NCBI GenBank assembly: GCA_002366835.1
Contig: DFBZ01000162.1
Coordinates: 1,052 to 16,688 of the forward strand
Source: Gammaproteobacteria bacterium UBA3067
GTDB lineage: Bacteria; Pseudomonadota; Gammaproteobacteria; Pseudomonadales; UBA3067
DNA length: 15,637 nt
Direction of reading: 5' to 3'
Shown: positions 1 through 6,463 of the stretch, in pieces
Numbering within the stretch: the stretch's first letter is position 1
Layout of the letters: each line of letters opens with the position of its first letter
Made by a program: the position numbers and the translations under genes
Notes under the pieces: generated by a model
Told to the model about the DNA's origin: nothing
Database searches by the model: none
What the model saw: the letters and a program-made list of their open reading frames with translations, nothing else

Positions 1-1
1 T

Positions 2-118
2 CGGGGTGCTGGTTTAGAGATTGTATGGCCACACTTTTTAGCGATCACCTTTATTGGCTTGGTATTTTTTATTGTTTCTTTGATTATATTTCGCAGAAGT
101 TTGGCGACTTCGCATTAG
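2..118 (+). CDS. ABC-2 type transporter permease, C-terminal end (partial)
   Basis: This is the last 38 codons and the TAG stop (116-118) of a gene that enters from the left edge. The peptide begins RGAGLEIVWPHFLAITFIG and ends with a hydrophobic helix followed by FRRSLATSH. A Gly-x-Gly-Leu-x-x-x-Trp-Pro lead-in, one terminal transmembrane helix and a short basic Phe-Arg-Arg tail are what ABC-2 membrane permeases (YbhR/YbhS/YhhJ-like) show at their C-terminus, so it was probably one of the membrane subunits of an ATP-driven exporter. Only the tail is visible, so substrate and partner genes cannot be given. The following gene is on the opposite strand, so this is the 3' end of its operon. Confidence 0.6.
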   Translation, partial: RGAGLEIVWPHFLAITFIGLVFFIVSLIIFRRSLATSH

Positions 119-289
119 ATATTTTTGATATTCATTTTGTAATGCAAAAAACATTTCACAAGCGCCAGAATAATCGAAATCATCCTAATGCCTATAAGCG
201 TACTTGCTTACGAAACTCTAGCCCAATTAATAGCTAAACACATGGCTCTCTTGAGAGCTTAAATTGTTATGCACTTTGGCCCTTCTTGA
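119..289. other. Convergent intergenic spacer with a small dyad
   Basis: AT-rich spacer between the permease tail (+) and the DUF4105 gene (-), whose 3' ends face each other. A perfect 6-base dyad GCTCTC-TT-GAGAGC lies at 245-258, but no T-run of useful length follows on either strand, so it is only a weak terminator candidate. No gene is supported here. Confidence 0.3.
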
Positions 290-2365
290 CTACAAATGAT
301 TCCATTCGAAGCTGATACCAAACTGTTTTTCTGTAAAGTCGGAATATTCAGAAGAGTTGAATTTATGTCTCTGATAGTCGGCAAAAATATTAAGCAAAAT
401 TAAATGCCTTTTGAAATATCCCAGTCGGTAATCTAGCTTTGCGTTTGCTCTTAGGGTGCTGCTAAGTTCTTGCCCTAGGCCGGGGCTAAATTCAACTTGG
501 CTGCGTAGCTGTAATCTTCTTTTTTTCTGGAGTGTGATTAAGCCATAGAGGCCAGCAATGGGCCTTACACCAGCGCTTGTGTCGTAGCTGCCTTTGCCCA
601 CTGAGGGCAGTTTTTGCCAATCTAAGTTAATGCCGCTCGCGGCGTAAAGGTAGTGGTTGTTGAATTCACTTGAAAATAAACCAAACAGAAGTTCTGCGCC
701 AGCAATGCGGTTATCTATCATTTTCTGTTCATCATTGTATTCGATATTCAGTAATGAGAGGCCGAACCCGACGGCGCTGGAGCCGTGCCAAAATCCTTGT
801 GTTCTTCCGAGTTGATCACGAAACTTGCTGAGTTTTAATACGTTTAGGTTTTCCAAGGAAAGGTCGTTTTCTTTATCGTCTAATTTAAAAGATATTTGGC
901 CCAGCGTCACTCGACTGGTGCGTTGCATGGCGAGGCTTGATGGGCTGCCCATTTCTTGACGAAATAAAGCGCCGTTAAAGAGAAGGCCGTATGCCTTATC
1001 TTGCTTGATATTTTCAGTAGTTTTATTTCTGTTATGTTGTTCTATTAATCCCAGTGAATAGGAAAGCACTTTGGTGTGAGGTATGCCGGAAAAATAATTC
1101 TTACGTTCCAAATAGCCGCCAAGACTATCTAGTTCACGATCCTTTCTTATGCTTTTAATGGGATTTTTGCTTGGATTGTTGCTTAAATTCTTAAGTAGTT
1201 GCTGTTGAAAAATGCGCGCATCCGCACTAACGAGGCTGGTGTATTGTTCACATACGAGGTCTTTGTGACTATAGGCTAATTCTGCTTCTTGCGCCCATGT
1301 GGCTAGTTCGTAGGTTTGTTGATAAAGCCTTGGGTCGCTTTGATATACCTGTGCAATATTTTTGATGACATTTCTTCGTGTGGATGTGCGTGTGCTTTCT
1401 AGTGCAGAGTTCGCAGGCCACTTTACATTGGGGTGGGTTTGTTTTAATTCGGATAATTTTTGTTTGAAAACATTTTTTGCCAAGTAGCCTTTTTTTCTAT
1501 AGCTGTAAAAACCTGGGGTGATCGGTTCTGCTAACCCTTTTCTTACCAGTAGAGCAACCAATGAATTTGGGGCTGAAACAATCGGATGGAAGCGTTCAAT
1601 TTCTTCGCTGTCTATTCCTTTACCTAAAACAGAAACTAAAATTGATGCACAATTTTGACTAAAGAAGTAGTAGTCTGCTTTGTGGTGATGCTTGAGATAG
1701 GCAAGGTGCCCTAATAAATTGATGCGCTGTTGGGGTGAGAGTTTTAATTTATAGCGTAATAGATTTCGATCTTCTTCAATGGTGTACACTTTTAGCGTAT
1801 AGGCCAGTGATTGCACCTCCATACGGGTATCTAATCCTCCGCTTAGTCCTTTTAGGGATTGTGTAATGGAGTGCATGGGATTTAAATCATCTTGGTTGCC
1901 GCCCACCAGGTTAAACCAGTTTTTTTTGCACTGTTTTGTAGAGTTTGTTTCGGCGCTGGCGGTAGGTTGAAATTCTCTGGTGTCGGCAAGAAAGGAAACA
2001 ACTATATCGTTATGGTTTTCGTTGTTGGAATTTTCTTCCTGGTTCGATTCTAATTGGGGCTTATTGTCTAATTTTATGCGCAACATTAAATGACCGGCCA
2101 CCTCGGAAATATCGCCTGTTCCCGGTGTCGCGTAAAGTAACTCAAAACCAGTCACAGTTTCTTCTGTGATCTCCCCCATATTGATAAGCCGACCGGTGAT
2201 AGGGTTGTAAAAGCGTATGTCCTCTATCAGTGTGCTTGCGTCGACGGAGGTTGAGGTGCTCTTCCCAGAGCTGAGAACAGGCGCTATCAGGAGAATAACA
2301 AACAGGAAAACGATAGCGGTGTTTTTCAAGAGAGTAAGTTGCTGAGATGCTCCGCTATAAGACAT
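290..2365 (-). CDS. DUF4105 (Lnb N-terminal-like) periplasmic enzyme with C-terminal barrel-like domain
   Basis: A 691-residue exported protein. Residues 12-32 form a hydrophobic signal segment. Residues about 48-250 fit DUF4105, the family that includes the N-terminal domain of the lipoprotein acyltransferase Lnb: GHLMLRI around His92, then the family block YTIEEDRNLLRYKLKLSPQQR (189-214), then DYYFFSQNCASIL with Asn238-Cys239. Cys239 and His92 are the likely catalytic pair by analogy with papain-like (NlpC/P60, LRAT-like) folds; that is inference. An Asn/Glu/Ser-rich insert occupies about 102-145. The last 260 residues have alternating hydrophobic/polar strands and end FEWNHL, like an outer-membrane barrel with an aromatic terminal strand. 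The start lies 5 bases after the stop of the upstream repeat gene and has no clear Shine-Dalgarno, suggesting translational coupling. Substrate unknown; the repeat protein is the obvious candidate. A fragment of a second copy lies at 4156-4319. Confidence 0.8.
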   Translation of the reverse strand: MSYSGASQQLTLLKNTAIVFLFVILLIAPVLSSGKSTSTSVDASTLIEDIRFYNPITGRLINMGEITEETVTGFELLYATPGTGDISEVAGHLMLRIKLDNKPQLESNQEENSNNENHNDIVVSFLADTREFQPTASAETNSTKQCKKNWFNLVGGNQDDLNPMHSITQSLKGLSGGLDTRMEVQSLAYTLKVYTIEEDRNLLRYKLKLSPQQRINLLGHLAYLKHHHKADYYFFSQNCASILVSVLGKGIDSEEIERFHPIVSAPNSLVALLVRKGLAEPITPGFYSYRKKGYLAKNVFKQKLSELKQTHPNVKWPANSALESTRTSTRRNVIKNIAQVYQSDPRLYQQTYELATWAQEAELAYSHKDLVCEQYTSLVSADARIFQQQLLKNLSNNPSKNPIKSIRKDRELDSLGGYLERKNYFSGIPHTKVLSYSLGLIEQHNRNKTTENIKQDKAYGLLFNGALFRQEMGSPSSLAMQRTSRVTLGQISFKLDDKENDLSLENLNVLKLSKFRDQLGRTQGFWHGSSAVGFGLSLLNIEYNDEQKMIDNRIAGAELLFGLFSSEFNNHYLYAASGINLDWQKLPSVGKGSYDTSAGVRPIAGLYGLITLQKKRRLQLRSQVEFSPGLGQELSSTLRANAKLDYRLGYFKRHLILLNIFADYQRHKFNSSEYSDFTEKQFGISFEWNHL

Positions 2366-2370
2366 TGCAA

Positions 2371-3870
2371 TTAAGACGGGGGGGAAAATGAGGTGCTTTT
2401 TCTTAACTCAGGAATCACATAGTGCATTAGTCGCTGTAATTCATTACGGGTCGGGGCAGTGGGGCTAGCGTTAATGATGGTTTTCGCTAGAAGCATTTCC
2501 GGCACATGAAGTTCAGCGGCAAAAAAGCGCAGAGTGTGACCATGAAAGGCATAGGCTTCGCGAATGAGTTGATCGGAGGTGTCGGGGTCTAATTGTGACA
2601 TCTCATAGTTTCTCCAGGTGATTTGAATGGTCTTTTCCAGTGTCGCATCCAGGATGACGCTGGAATTTACTGAGGCATCCAAGGTTTTTCTACCTGCGAT
2701 GGTGCTTTGCTCGCCCGTTGCACGAGCGAGTGCTGGTGTGGCTTCTGATGTTTCCGCAGAAACGTCTGAGCTTTTGTTACTGGTTTTGGTGCTGGCCTCG
2801 GCGACAGGCTTTGTAAGGTTCTGGTAAGAGGCATCAAGAATGGGTTCGGTTATCTCAGTGGATTGCGCCGAAGCCTGCTCGCTGAGTTCGCTGCTGGCAT
2901 TGCTGGTATCTGTGCTCATCTGCATTGCGGGTTTGATTACTTTCTCTGACGTCGCTTTTGAGGCGGGCTCGGTGACTTCGGTACTTTTGTCAGTGGTTTC
3001 GGTGGAAAGCTCTGTGCTTTGGTCTGTGATTGCTTCGGTATTCTCCGTTAACTTGGTGCTCGCATCGTAGGTGCTTTGTATGATGGGGGCCGTGAACTCA
3101 GTGGATTGTTCGCTGCTTTCTATGGACACCTCAGTGGTTTTATCAGTGACGCGGGTGCTTTGTTCGCTTGATTGTTTTGCCACCTCGGCGCTTCGTCTAC
3201 TGCCTCGGGTTGTTGCCTGTGCCGTGGGAAGGGTGGATTCCCTGTAGGTGGCCTCCATCAGGGGCGTGGTGATTTCTGTACTGCGTTCGCTGGTGTTTGT
3301 GGTGGCTTCGCTGCTTTTGTTTGAGGCCTTGGTGGTTTGCTTTCCCATGGCGACGCTGGAGTCCACGCTTTTATCGGTGCTTTGTTCGCTGGCCTTAACG
3401 CTCGGTTGCGTAGACTCTCGATACGTTGCCTCAATAACGGGTTCTGCTATGGCTGTAGTGCGTTGTGCTGTTTCTTCGCTGGTTTGGCTGGTGGCCTCGC
3501 TGGCGTCCGTCGAAAGCTGGGCGGAACGCTCGGTGCTGTCATTACTAAATTGCGAGGTGGCAGCAACAGCGTCTTCTGTATAAGGGCTGGTTTGTTCACT
3601 AACTTTTGAAGAAAGGTCAGCGGTGGGACGAGTTGATTCATCATAGGTGCTGCGCACGCTTTTAGCGGAGACAGCCGCAGATGCCTCGCTAACTTCAATG
3701 CTTTGGGCGCTGGTAGGCTTGATGGATTCTTGATAGACCGTTTCGAGTGTATTAACCGTCGACTGACCGCTAAGTTGAAAGGGCCCCGCAAAGCTCTTTA
3801 GGGGTAAACATAATAAGACTGTGGCAAGTATGAGGTGGGTGGGTCGATTTACCGGGTAAAGAGTTCGCAT
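2371..3870 (-). CDS. Secreted Ser/Thr-rich heptad-repeat protein, function unknown
   Basis: A 499-residue protein that I do not recognise. It has a signal peptide (about 1-29, cleavage likely after SFAG). Residues about 40-410 are low-complexity Ser/Thr/Glu/Ala/Lys sequence with a loose seven-residue rhythm (for example EQSTRVT-DKTTEVS-IESSEQS) punctuated by an anchor motif like EATYRESTxP. Anchors have their Tyr-equivalent at residues 46, 76, 150, 209, 268, 308 (degenerate), 349 and 411 (degenerate). Residues about 411-490 look like a small folded helical domain (ITWRNYEMSQL, then AYAFHGHTLRFFAAELHVPE). The repeats suggest an extended stalk or helical rod in the periplasm or at the surface. 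The region is a plausible glycosylation or acylation target, but nothing shows modification directly. It is the first gene of an operon with the DUF4105 enzyme. The start ATG has only a distant AAGG as possible ribosome site. Confidence 0.7.
   Translation of the reverse strand: MRTLYPVNRPTHLILATVLLCLPLKSFAGPFQLSGQSTVNTLETVYQESIKPTSAQSIEVSEASAAVSAKSVRSTYDESTRPTADLSSKVSEQTSPYTEDAVAATSQFSNDSTERSAQLSTDASEATSQTSEETAQRTTAIAEPVIEATYRESTQPSVKASEQSTDKSVDSSVAMGKQTTKASNKSSEATTNTSERSTEITTPLMEATYRESTLPTAQATTRGSRRSAEVAKQSSEQSTRVTDKTTEVSIESSEQSTEFTAPIIQSTYDASTKLTENTEAITDQSTELSTETTDKSTEVTEPASKATSEKVIKPAMQMSTDTSNASSELSEQASAQSTEITEPILDASYQNLTKPVAEASTKTSNKSSDVSAETSEATPALARATGEQSTIAGRKTLDASVNSSVILDATLEKTIQITWRNYEMSQLDPDTSDQLIREAYAFHGHTLRFFAAELHVPEMLLAKTIINASPTAPTRNELQRLMHYVIPELRKSTSFSPPS
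2378..2384 (-). other. C7 homopolymer / possible slippery site at the gene junction
   Basis: On the minus strand seven consecutive C residues lie in the last codons of the repeat gene, read TTT-TCC-CCC-CCG-TCT-TAA. The string C-CCC-CCG fits the pattern of a -1 slippery heptamer. A -1 ribosomal shift, or gain of one C by polymerase slippage, would skip the stop and read GTC-TTA-ATT-GCA straight into the ATG of the DUF4105 gene in frame. Whether this happens is unknown; the tract may be incidental. Confidence 0.35.
2626..3744 (-). repeat. Ser/Thr heptad and anchor repeats inside the secreted protein gene
   Basis: Degenerate tandem protein repeats encoded within the 499-residue gene. Anchor motifs of the form (I/M)-x-A/S-T-Y-x-E/A-S-T-x-P recur at spacings of about 30, 74, 59, 59, 40, 41 and 62 residues. 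Between anchors, runs of x-x-S/T-T/S-E-V-S/T recur about every seven residues. The two exact 59-residue spacings suggest past tandem duplication followed by drift. The same DNA opens several long Val/Ser/Leu-rich frames on the + strand that are only shadows of the repeats. Confidence 0.75.
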
Positions 3871-3918
3871 GTTAAGGAAGGCCGCCTTGCAATCTTTGTG
3901 CTGTTGAAATAGCGGCGG

Positions 3919-3927
3919 AGTATACCA
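3919..3927 (-). promoter_or_regulatory. Extended -10 promoter for the repeat-protein/DUF4105 operon
   Basis: On the minus strand the sequence TGG-TATACT gives an extended -10 element (TG-N-TATACT), about 49 bases upstream of the ATG at 3870. No good -35 hexamer is seen, which an extended -10 does not strictly need. A near-palindromic TGCCAGGCCTAG (3938-3949) lies just upstream, where the -35 region would be. Confidence 0.45.
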
Positions 3928-4010
3928 GAAAGACTTCCTAGGCCTGGCATGCAGCTTTTCGCGTACAAAAAGTGCTTTTTATCAGGAGAGGAGCAGAAGG
4001 CACACAGATT

Positions 4011-4155
4011 GGGGCACGTCTTGCGATCAAACACTATACACAGCAGGAACAATCGCCCTACTTCGATGGCCTATTCTCTCAGGGTTGAATGTATAGCGCT
4101 TCCTGCCCTAGCAATTCCTGACCGCTTTGTTATTCATTAATAGGCAGTCAATCGG
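4011..4155 (+). mobile_element. Degenerate REP-associated-transposase-like repeat, copy 1
   Basis: About 145 bases match copy 2 (7239-7384) at roughly 80 percent by eye, in the same orientation. It opens GGGG-CACGTCTTGCGATC, close to the inverted-repeat end of copy 2, followed by shared CACAGCAGGAACAA, CTACTTCGATGGC, CCCTAGCAATTCCTGAC and CAGTCAATC blocks. The ATG inside begins MAYSLRVE, resembling the MARPLRIE start of Y1 (REP-associated tyrosine) transposases, after which the frame is lost. I infer a remnant of such an element. Its right end is missing: the homology stops exactly where the DUF4105 pseudogene fragment begins. Confidence 0.55.
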
Positions 4156-4319
4156 GCAGCACCCTTAGGGCAAACGCAAAACTAGATTACCGACTAAGAA
4201 ATTTTCAAAAACATTTAATTCTGCTTAATATTTTTGCCGACTACCAGGGACAGGGTTTTAACTCTTCCACACATGCCGGTTTTACATAAAAATAGCTCGG
4301 CATCAGTTTCTAATGGAAT
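4156..4319 (+). pseudogene. Fragment of a second DUF4105 gene (C-terminal barrel end)
   Basis: Read on the + strand from 4158, this gives STLRANAKLDYRLRNF, then HLILLNIFADYQ and GFNSS, then two in-frame stops, then LGIS and a final WN. It aligns without gaps over about 100 bases with the last 50 residues of the intact minus-strand protein (SSTLRANAKLDYRLGYF...HLILLNIFADYQ...FGISFEWNHL). DNA identity is roughly three-quarters by eye, so it is an old paralogue and not a recent copy. It lacks everything upstream of the last barrel strands, and has TAA, TAG and TAA stops near its end. It is inverted relative to the intact gene. Confidence 0.85.
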
Positions 4320-4372
4320 CCAAGTCTCCACCTATCATCATCTAAACGACTTTAGCAGAGTATCTGCTATGA

Positions 4373-4477
4373 GTGCGGAGAGTCCAATTATCTAACCTGA
4401 CACAAGTTGTTCTGGTTGAAACAGGAGTTCGTTTGGCTGTTGGTCATGCAGTTGCTAAACGTGTTATCTATAAATAA
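4373..4477 (+). pseudogene. Possible IS200/IS605 TnpB C-terminal remnant
   Basis: An open stretch ends ...VVLVETGVRLAVGHAVAKRVIYK and stops at 4475-4477, directly abutting a perfect hairpin. TnpB genes of IS200/IS605 elements commonly end with a 'VE(T/A)-...-AKRV' style tail right against the right-end hairpin, which is why I propose this. The fragment is only about 34 codons, preceded by a stop at 4370-4372, so the assignment rests on tail resemblance and position and is tentative. Confidence 0.35.
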
Positions 4478-4501
4478 GCCACCAGCTAAAGCTGGTGGCT
4501 T
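4476..4501. mobile_element. Perfect hairpin, probable IS200/IS605 right end
   Basis: AAGCCACCAGC - TAAA - GCTGGTGGCTT is an 11-base perfect stem with a 4-base loop. Subterminal hairpins of this kind are recognised by TnpA of IS200/IS605 elements and lie just after tnpB. On the minus strand it is followed by TATTTAT, so it could also serve as a terminator for the barrel gene that ends at 4589. No matching left end or intact transposase is present in the window. Confidence 0.5.
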
Positions 4502-4544
4502 CGGATTATGGCTAAAAGCCGGATCAATTGACCCGTCGGCCAAT

Positions 4545-4559
4545 TGCCTATGCTAGGCA
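4545..4559. terminator. Small hairpin downstream of the barrel gene
   Basis: TGCCTA-TGC-TAGGCA is a six-base stem with a 3-base loop, 30 bases past the minus-strand stop at 4589. It lacks a T-run on the minus strand, so it is a weak terminator candidate at best. Confidence 0.2.
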
Positions 4560-4588
4560 TTCTGGTTGCGGTGGCAATAATAACGATG

Positions 4589-5644
4589 CTATTTAAGTGG
4601 AAAGCTTATACCTATAATTATGTCAGGTTGGCCTGGAGTCATTGGCATTGTGAAATGTACATTCATGTATTTGTCATTTTCACCTTTCCATCCCGCAGTT
4701 ACCTTTGCAACTCCTGAATCAAACGGGATGCTTTTAATTTTTTCTTCTATAATCCCTTCTTTTTCAGTTGCATACTCCCATGTGAAGGTTGAGCTATCCG
4801 TTATAGAATGCTGATACTGCATCGACAGCGTGAAATCATACGTAATGGAGTAGGATAGCCCTAGTGCGACTGAAAAGCTGTCTCCGGCATCTACGTCCGT
4901 CAACGCCCCAGGAATAGTGTTCTCACCAAGAAAAAACGTTCTTAGCTGCCGAATATCATCGGCACCCATATTATGGGTATATGAAACGCTCCCGAAGCCA
5001 ATTAGAGGGTCAAGTACCTTGAAAAAGTTCGCTCCAATAACGATGCTTGGAAACCCCTGCCCCGTTGCCAGCCTTTTGCCTTCAAGGTCAGTTTCATAAG
5101 GGCTTTGGCCTGTTGGAATGCTTGCTGAAATAAATACGAGAGAGGTGAGTTTTCCTGACTCGCTCGGGGTGGGTTGCCAGCGGGCAGACACTTGAGTATC
5201 GCCGACATCGTGGCTAGTAATACCGGCTTGTTCGTTATTTTTGATGTAATAGGGAAGCGATAAGCCAACGTTAACATTGTTGGTAATGCCGTAATCCAAT
5301 CCAACTGAGGTGGAAAGAGTCCGCTCGCTATCAAAGACAATATCCAATATTGTAAACCTTCCATCAAGAATTACCGTCGTTTGTTGTGCCGCCTCAAAAT
5401 AGGAATAATCGATATTCATTGATGCCGAAAAGTCTCCCTTCGGGAGTAGGGAGTAATTATCATCAGCTTTGCTGAATAATTCTTTGATATTTTCTTCGCT
5501 TGTGTTCTCGCCCTTCTTCGGTAATAGCAGTTCTTTTATGGACTGCTGCTCTTTACTAAGATTTTCAGCAGTCGCTGCCGTAGCGCACGATAGTGATAAA
5601 ATAATGAAAACGTACACGGATTCAACATGCATACATCTAAACAT
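4589..5644 (-). CDS. Outer-membrane beta-barrel transporter, FapF / Phenol_MetA_deg type
   Basis: A 351-residue exported protein. The signal peptide ends near residue 27 (CATAATA-EN). Residues about 28-65 (KEQQSIKELLLP...IKELFSKADDNYSLLP) are a short charged, probably helical periplasmic segment; a helical N-terminal plug is also a feature of FapF. From about 68 on, alternating strands fit a 12-strand-type barrel of the Phenol_MetA_deg/transporter group: SVGLDYGITNNVNVGLSLPYY, SASIPTGQSPY, the Gly-rich GQGFPSIVIGANF, DPLIGFGSVSYTH, and a terminal strand ending ISFPLK. The likely role is an outer-membrane pore exporting a small peptide or protein. It follows a C39 peptidase gene by 27 bases in one operon, the order of fapD and fapF. 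The start at 5644 is set by AGGAG at 5653-5657. The cargo is not identified. Confidence 0.7.
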   Translation of the reverse strand: MFRCMHVESVYVFIILSLSCATAATAENLSKEQQSIKELLLPKKGENTSEENIKELFSKADDNYSLLPKGDFSASMNIDYSYFEAAQQTTVILDGRFTILDIVFDSERTLSTSVGLDYGITNNVNVGLSLPYYIKNNEQAGITSHDVGDTQVSARWQPTPSESGKLTSLVFISASIPTGQSPYETDLEGKRLATGQGFPSIVIGANFFKVLDPLIGFGSVSYTHNMGADDIRQLRTFFLGENTIPGALTDVDAGDSFSVALGLSYSITYDFTLSMQYQHSITDSSTFTWEYATEKEGIIEEKIKSIPFDSGVAKVTAGWKGENDKYMNVHFTMPMTPGQPDIIIGISFPLK

Positions 5645-5652
5645 CCTGCAAA

Positions 5653-5657
5653 CTCCT
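5653..5657 (-). promoter_or_regulatory. Ribosome binding site of the barrel gene
   Basis: AGGAG on the minus strand, 8 bases before the ATG at 5644. It favours that start over the second Met four codons later, which would be 20 bases away. Confidence 0.7.
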
Positions 5658-5671
5658 GATTAAAATTATAG

Positions 5672-6463
5672 TTATTTGAAACTGTGGGGGTAAATGCCGG
5701 AATGTCGCAGGGTAAACGCCCTGCGTCTCGCATTAAGCTGAATAGTCTGTCCGGTTTTCGAGTTCAGTACGTCGCTGAGAAAAGCATCTTCATTTACAAA
5801 ACGTAATGCTTCCTTGTCGAGTGATATCTGTTGGATTGGCATGTGTGCTGAACTATTCACTACAAAAAATATTTTCTGTTTCCATAGCTTGTTGAATTTA
5901 TCGATGGATACTGTCATGTTTCCATATGCGGGATCTGCCAGAATAACATGACCATTCACCAGCCCTTTGTATACAACAAAGTGCCTGAAACCTTTAATTA
6001 CGATAGATACAATTGCCGGGGCCCTGATATCTGGAAGGTCGTCGATCGATGCCGAATATCCGCTTCCTTCAATGCCAAGTGTTTCCATGTATAACTTCAT
6101 ATCGAGAAGAGAGAAACGCCTACCTTCCTTAATCTTTTCCGTTTCACCATGAATAAGTAATCCTTCTATTACTTTTTCTTCATCCAGCTTTAATCCTGTC
6201 GTGATGTCTATAAGGGTTGTTAAAGCGGCCGAACCGCAGCTGTAGTCATACTTCTGCATCGCAATACCGGCACGCCTTACTGCCTTTTCTGGTCGGACGC
6301 GCACTTTTATACCGGGAGAAGTGCTACCGACAGGGACATTAACCACTGTACCGAGATTATCATCGTTTTCTGCTGTCGCGAAATCACAAGGTGCCAATAA
6401 AACAACGAATAAAACAGATAGAGCTGGGGCTGCTTTGCCAAATATATTTCGCTTGTACGCCAT
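5672..6463 (-). CDS. Exported C39-family cysteine peptidase, FapD-like
   Basis: A 263-residue protein with a signal peptide (about 1-31, ending FATA-EN; LAPC is not a good lipobox because of Pro at -1). The C39 papain-like domain covers about 60-205: Gln70 (oxyanion) and Cys76 in QKYDYSCGSAALTTL, His161 in GFRHFVVYKG and Asp177 in VILADPAYGNM, so the catalytic set is complete. C39 peptidases cut after double-Gly leaders or, as FapD in the functional-amyloid system, process or assist secretion of a partner protein. Here there is no ABC transporter fused to it, and the next gene is an outer-membrane barrel, which favours a FapD-like periplasmic role. The tail (210-263) is basic. The frame is open up to an ATG at 6541, but only the ATG at 6463 gives a proper signal peptide. 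No Fap subunit or chaperone gene is nearby. Confidence 0.75.
   Translation of the reverse strand: MAYKRNIFGKAAPALSVLFVVLLAPCDFATAENDDNLGTVVNVPVGSTSPGIKVRVRPEKAVRRAGIAMQKYDYSCGSAALTTLIDITTGLKLDEEKVIEGLLIHGETEKIKEGRRFSLLDMKLYMETLGIEGSGYSASIDDLPDIRAPAIVSIVIKGFRHFVVYKGLVNGHVILADPAYGNMTVSIDKFNKLWKQKIFFVVNSSAHMPIQQISLDKEALRFVNEDAFLSDVLNSKTGQTIQLNARRRAFTLRHSGIYPHSFK

Noticed and set aside
25..237. 70-codon + strand frame at the left edge
   Set aside because: It overlaps, in another frame, the recognisable ABC-2 permease tail (2-118), and the rest runs through AT-rich spacer with no motif or ribosome site.
2627..3609. Several long Val/Ser/Leu-rich + strand frames
   Set aside because: They are antisense shadows of the Ser/Thr codon repeats; no signal, ribosome site or family motif supports them.
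2626..3744. CRISPR or DNA tandem-repeat array
   Set aside because: The repeats are protein-level and degenerate, with variable spacing and no constant DNA repeat or unique spacers.
3949..4140. 63-codon + strand frame ending in ALAIPDRFVIH
   Set aside because: It reads through the transposase-like repeat; the matching frame in copy 2 (7164-7364) shows it is repeat sequence and not a functional gene.
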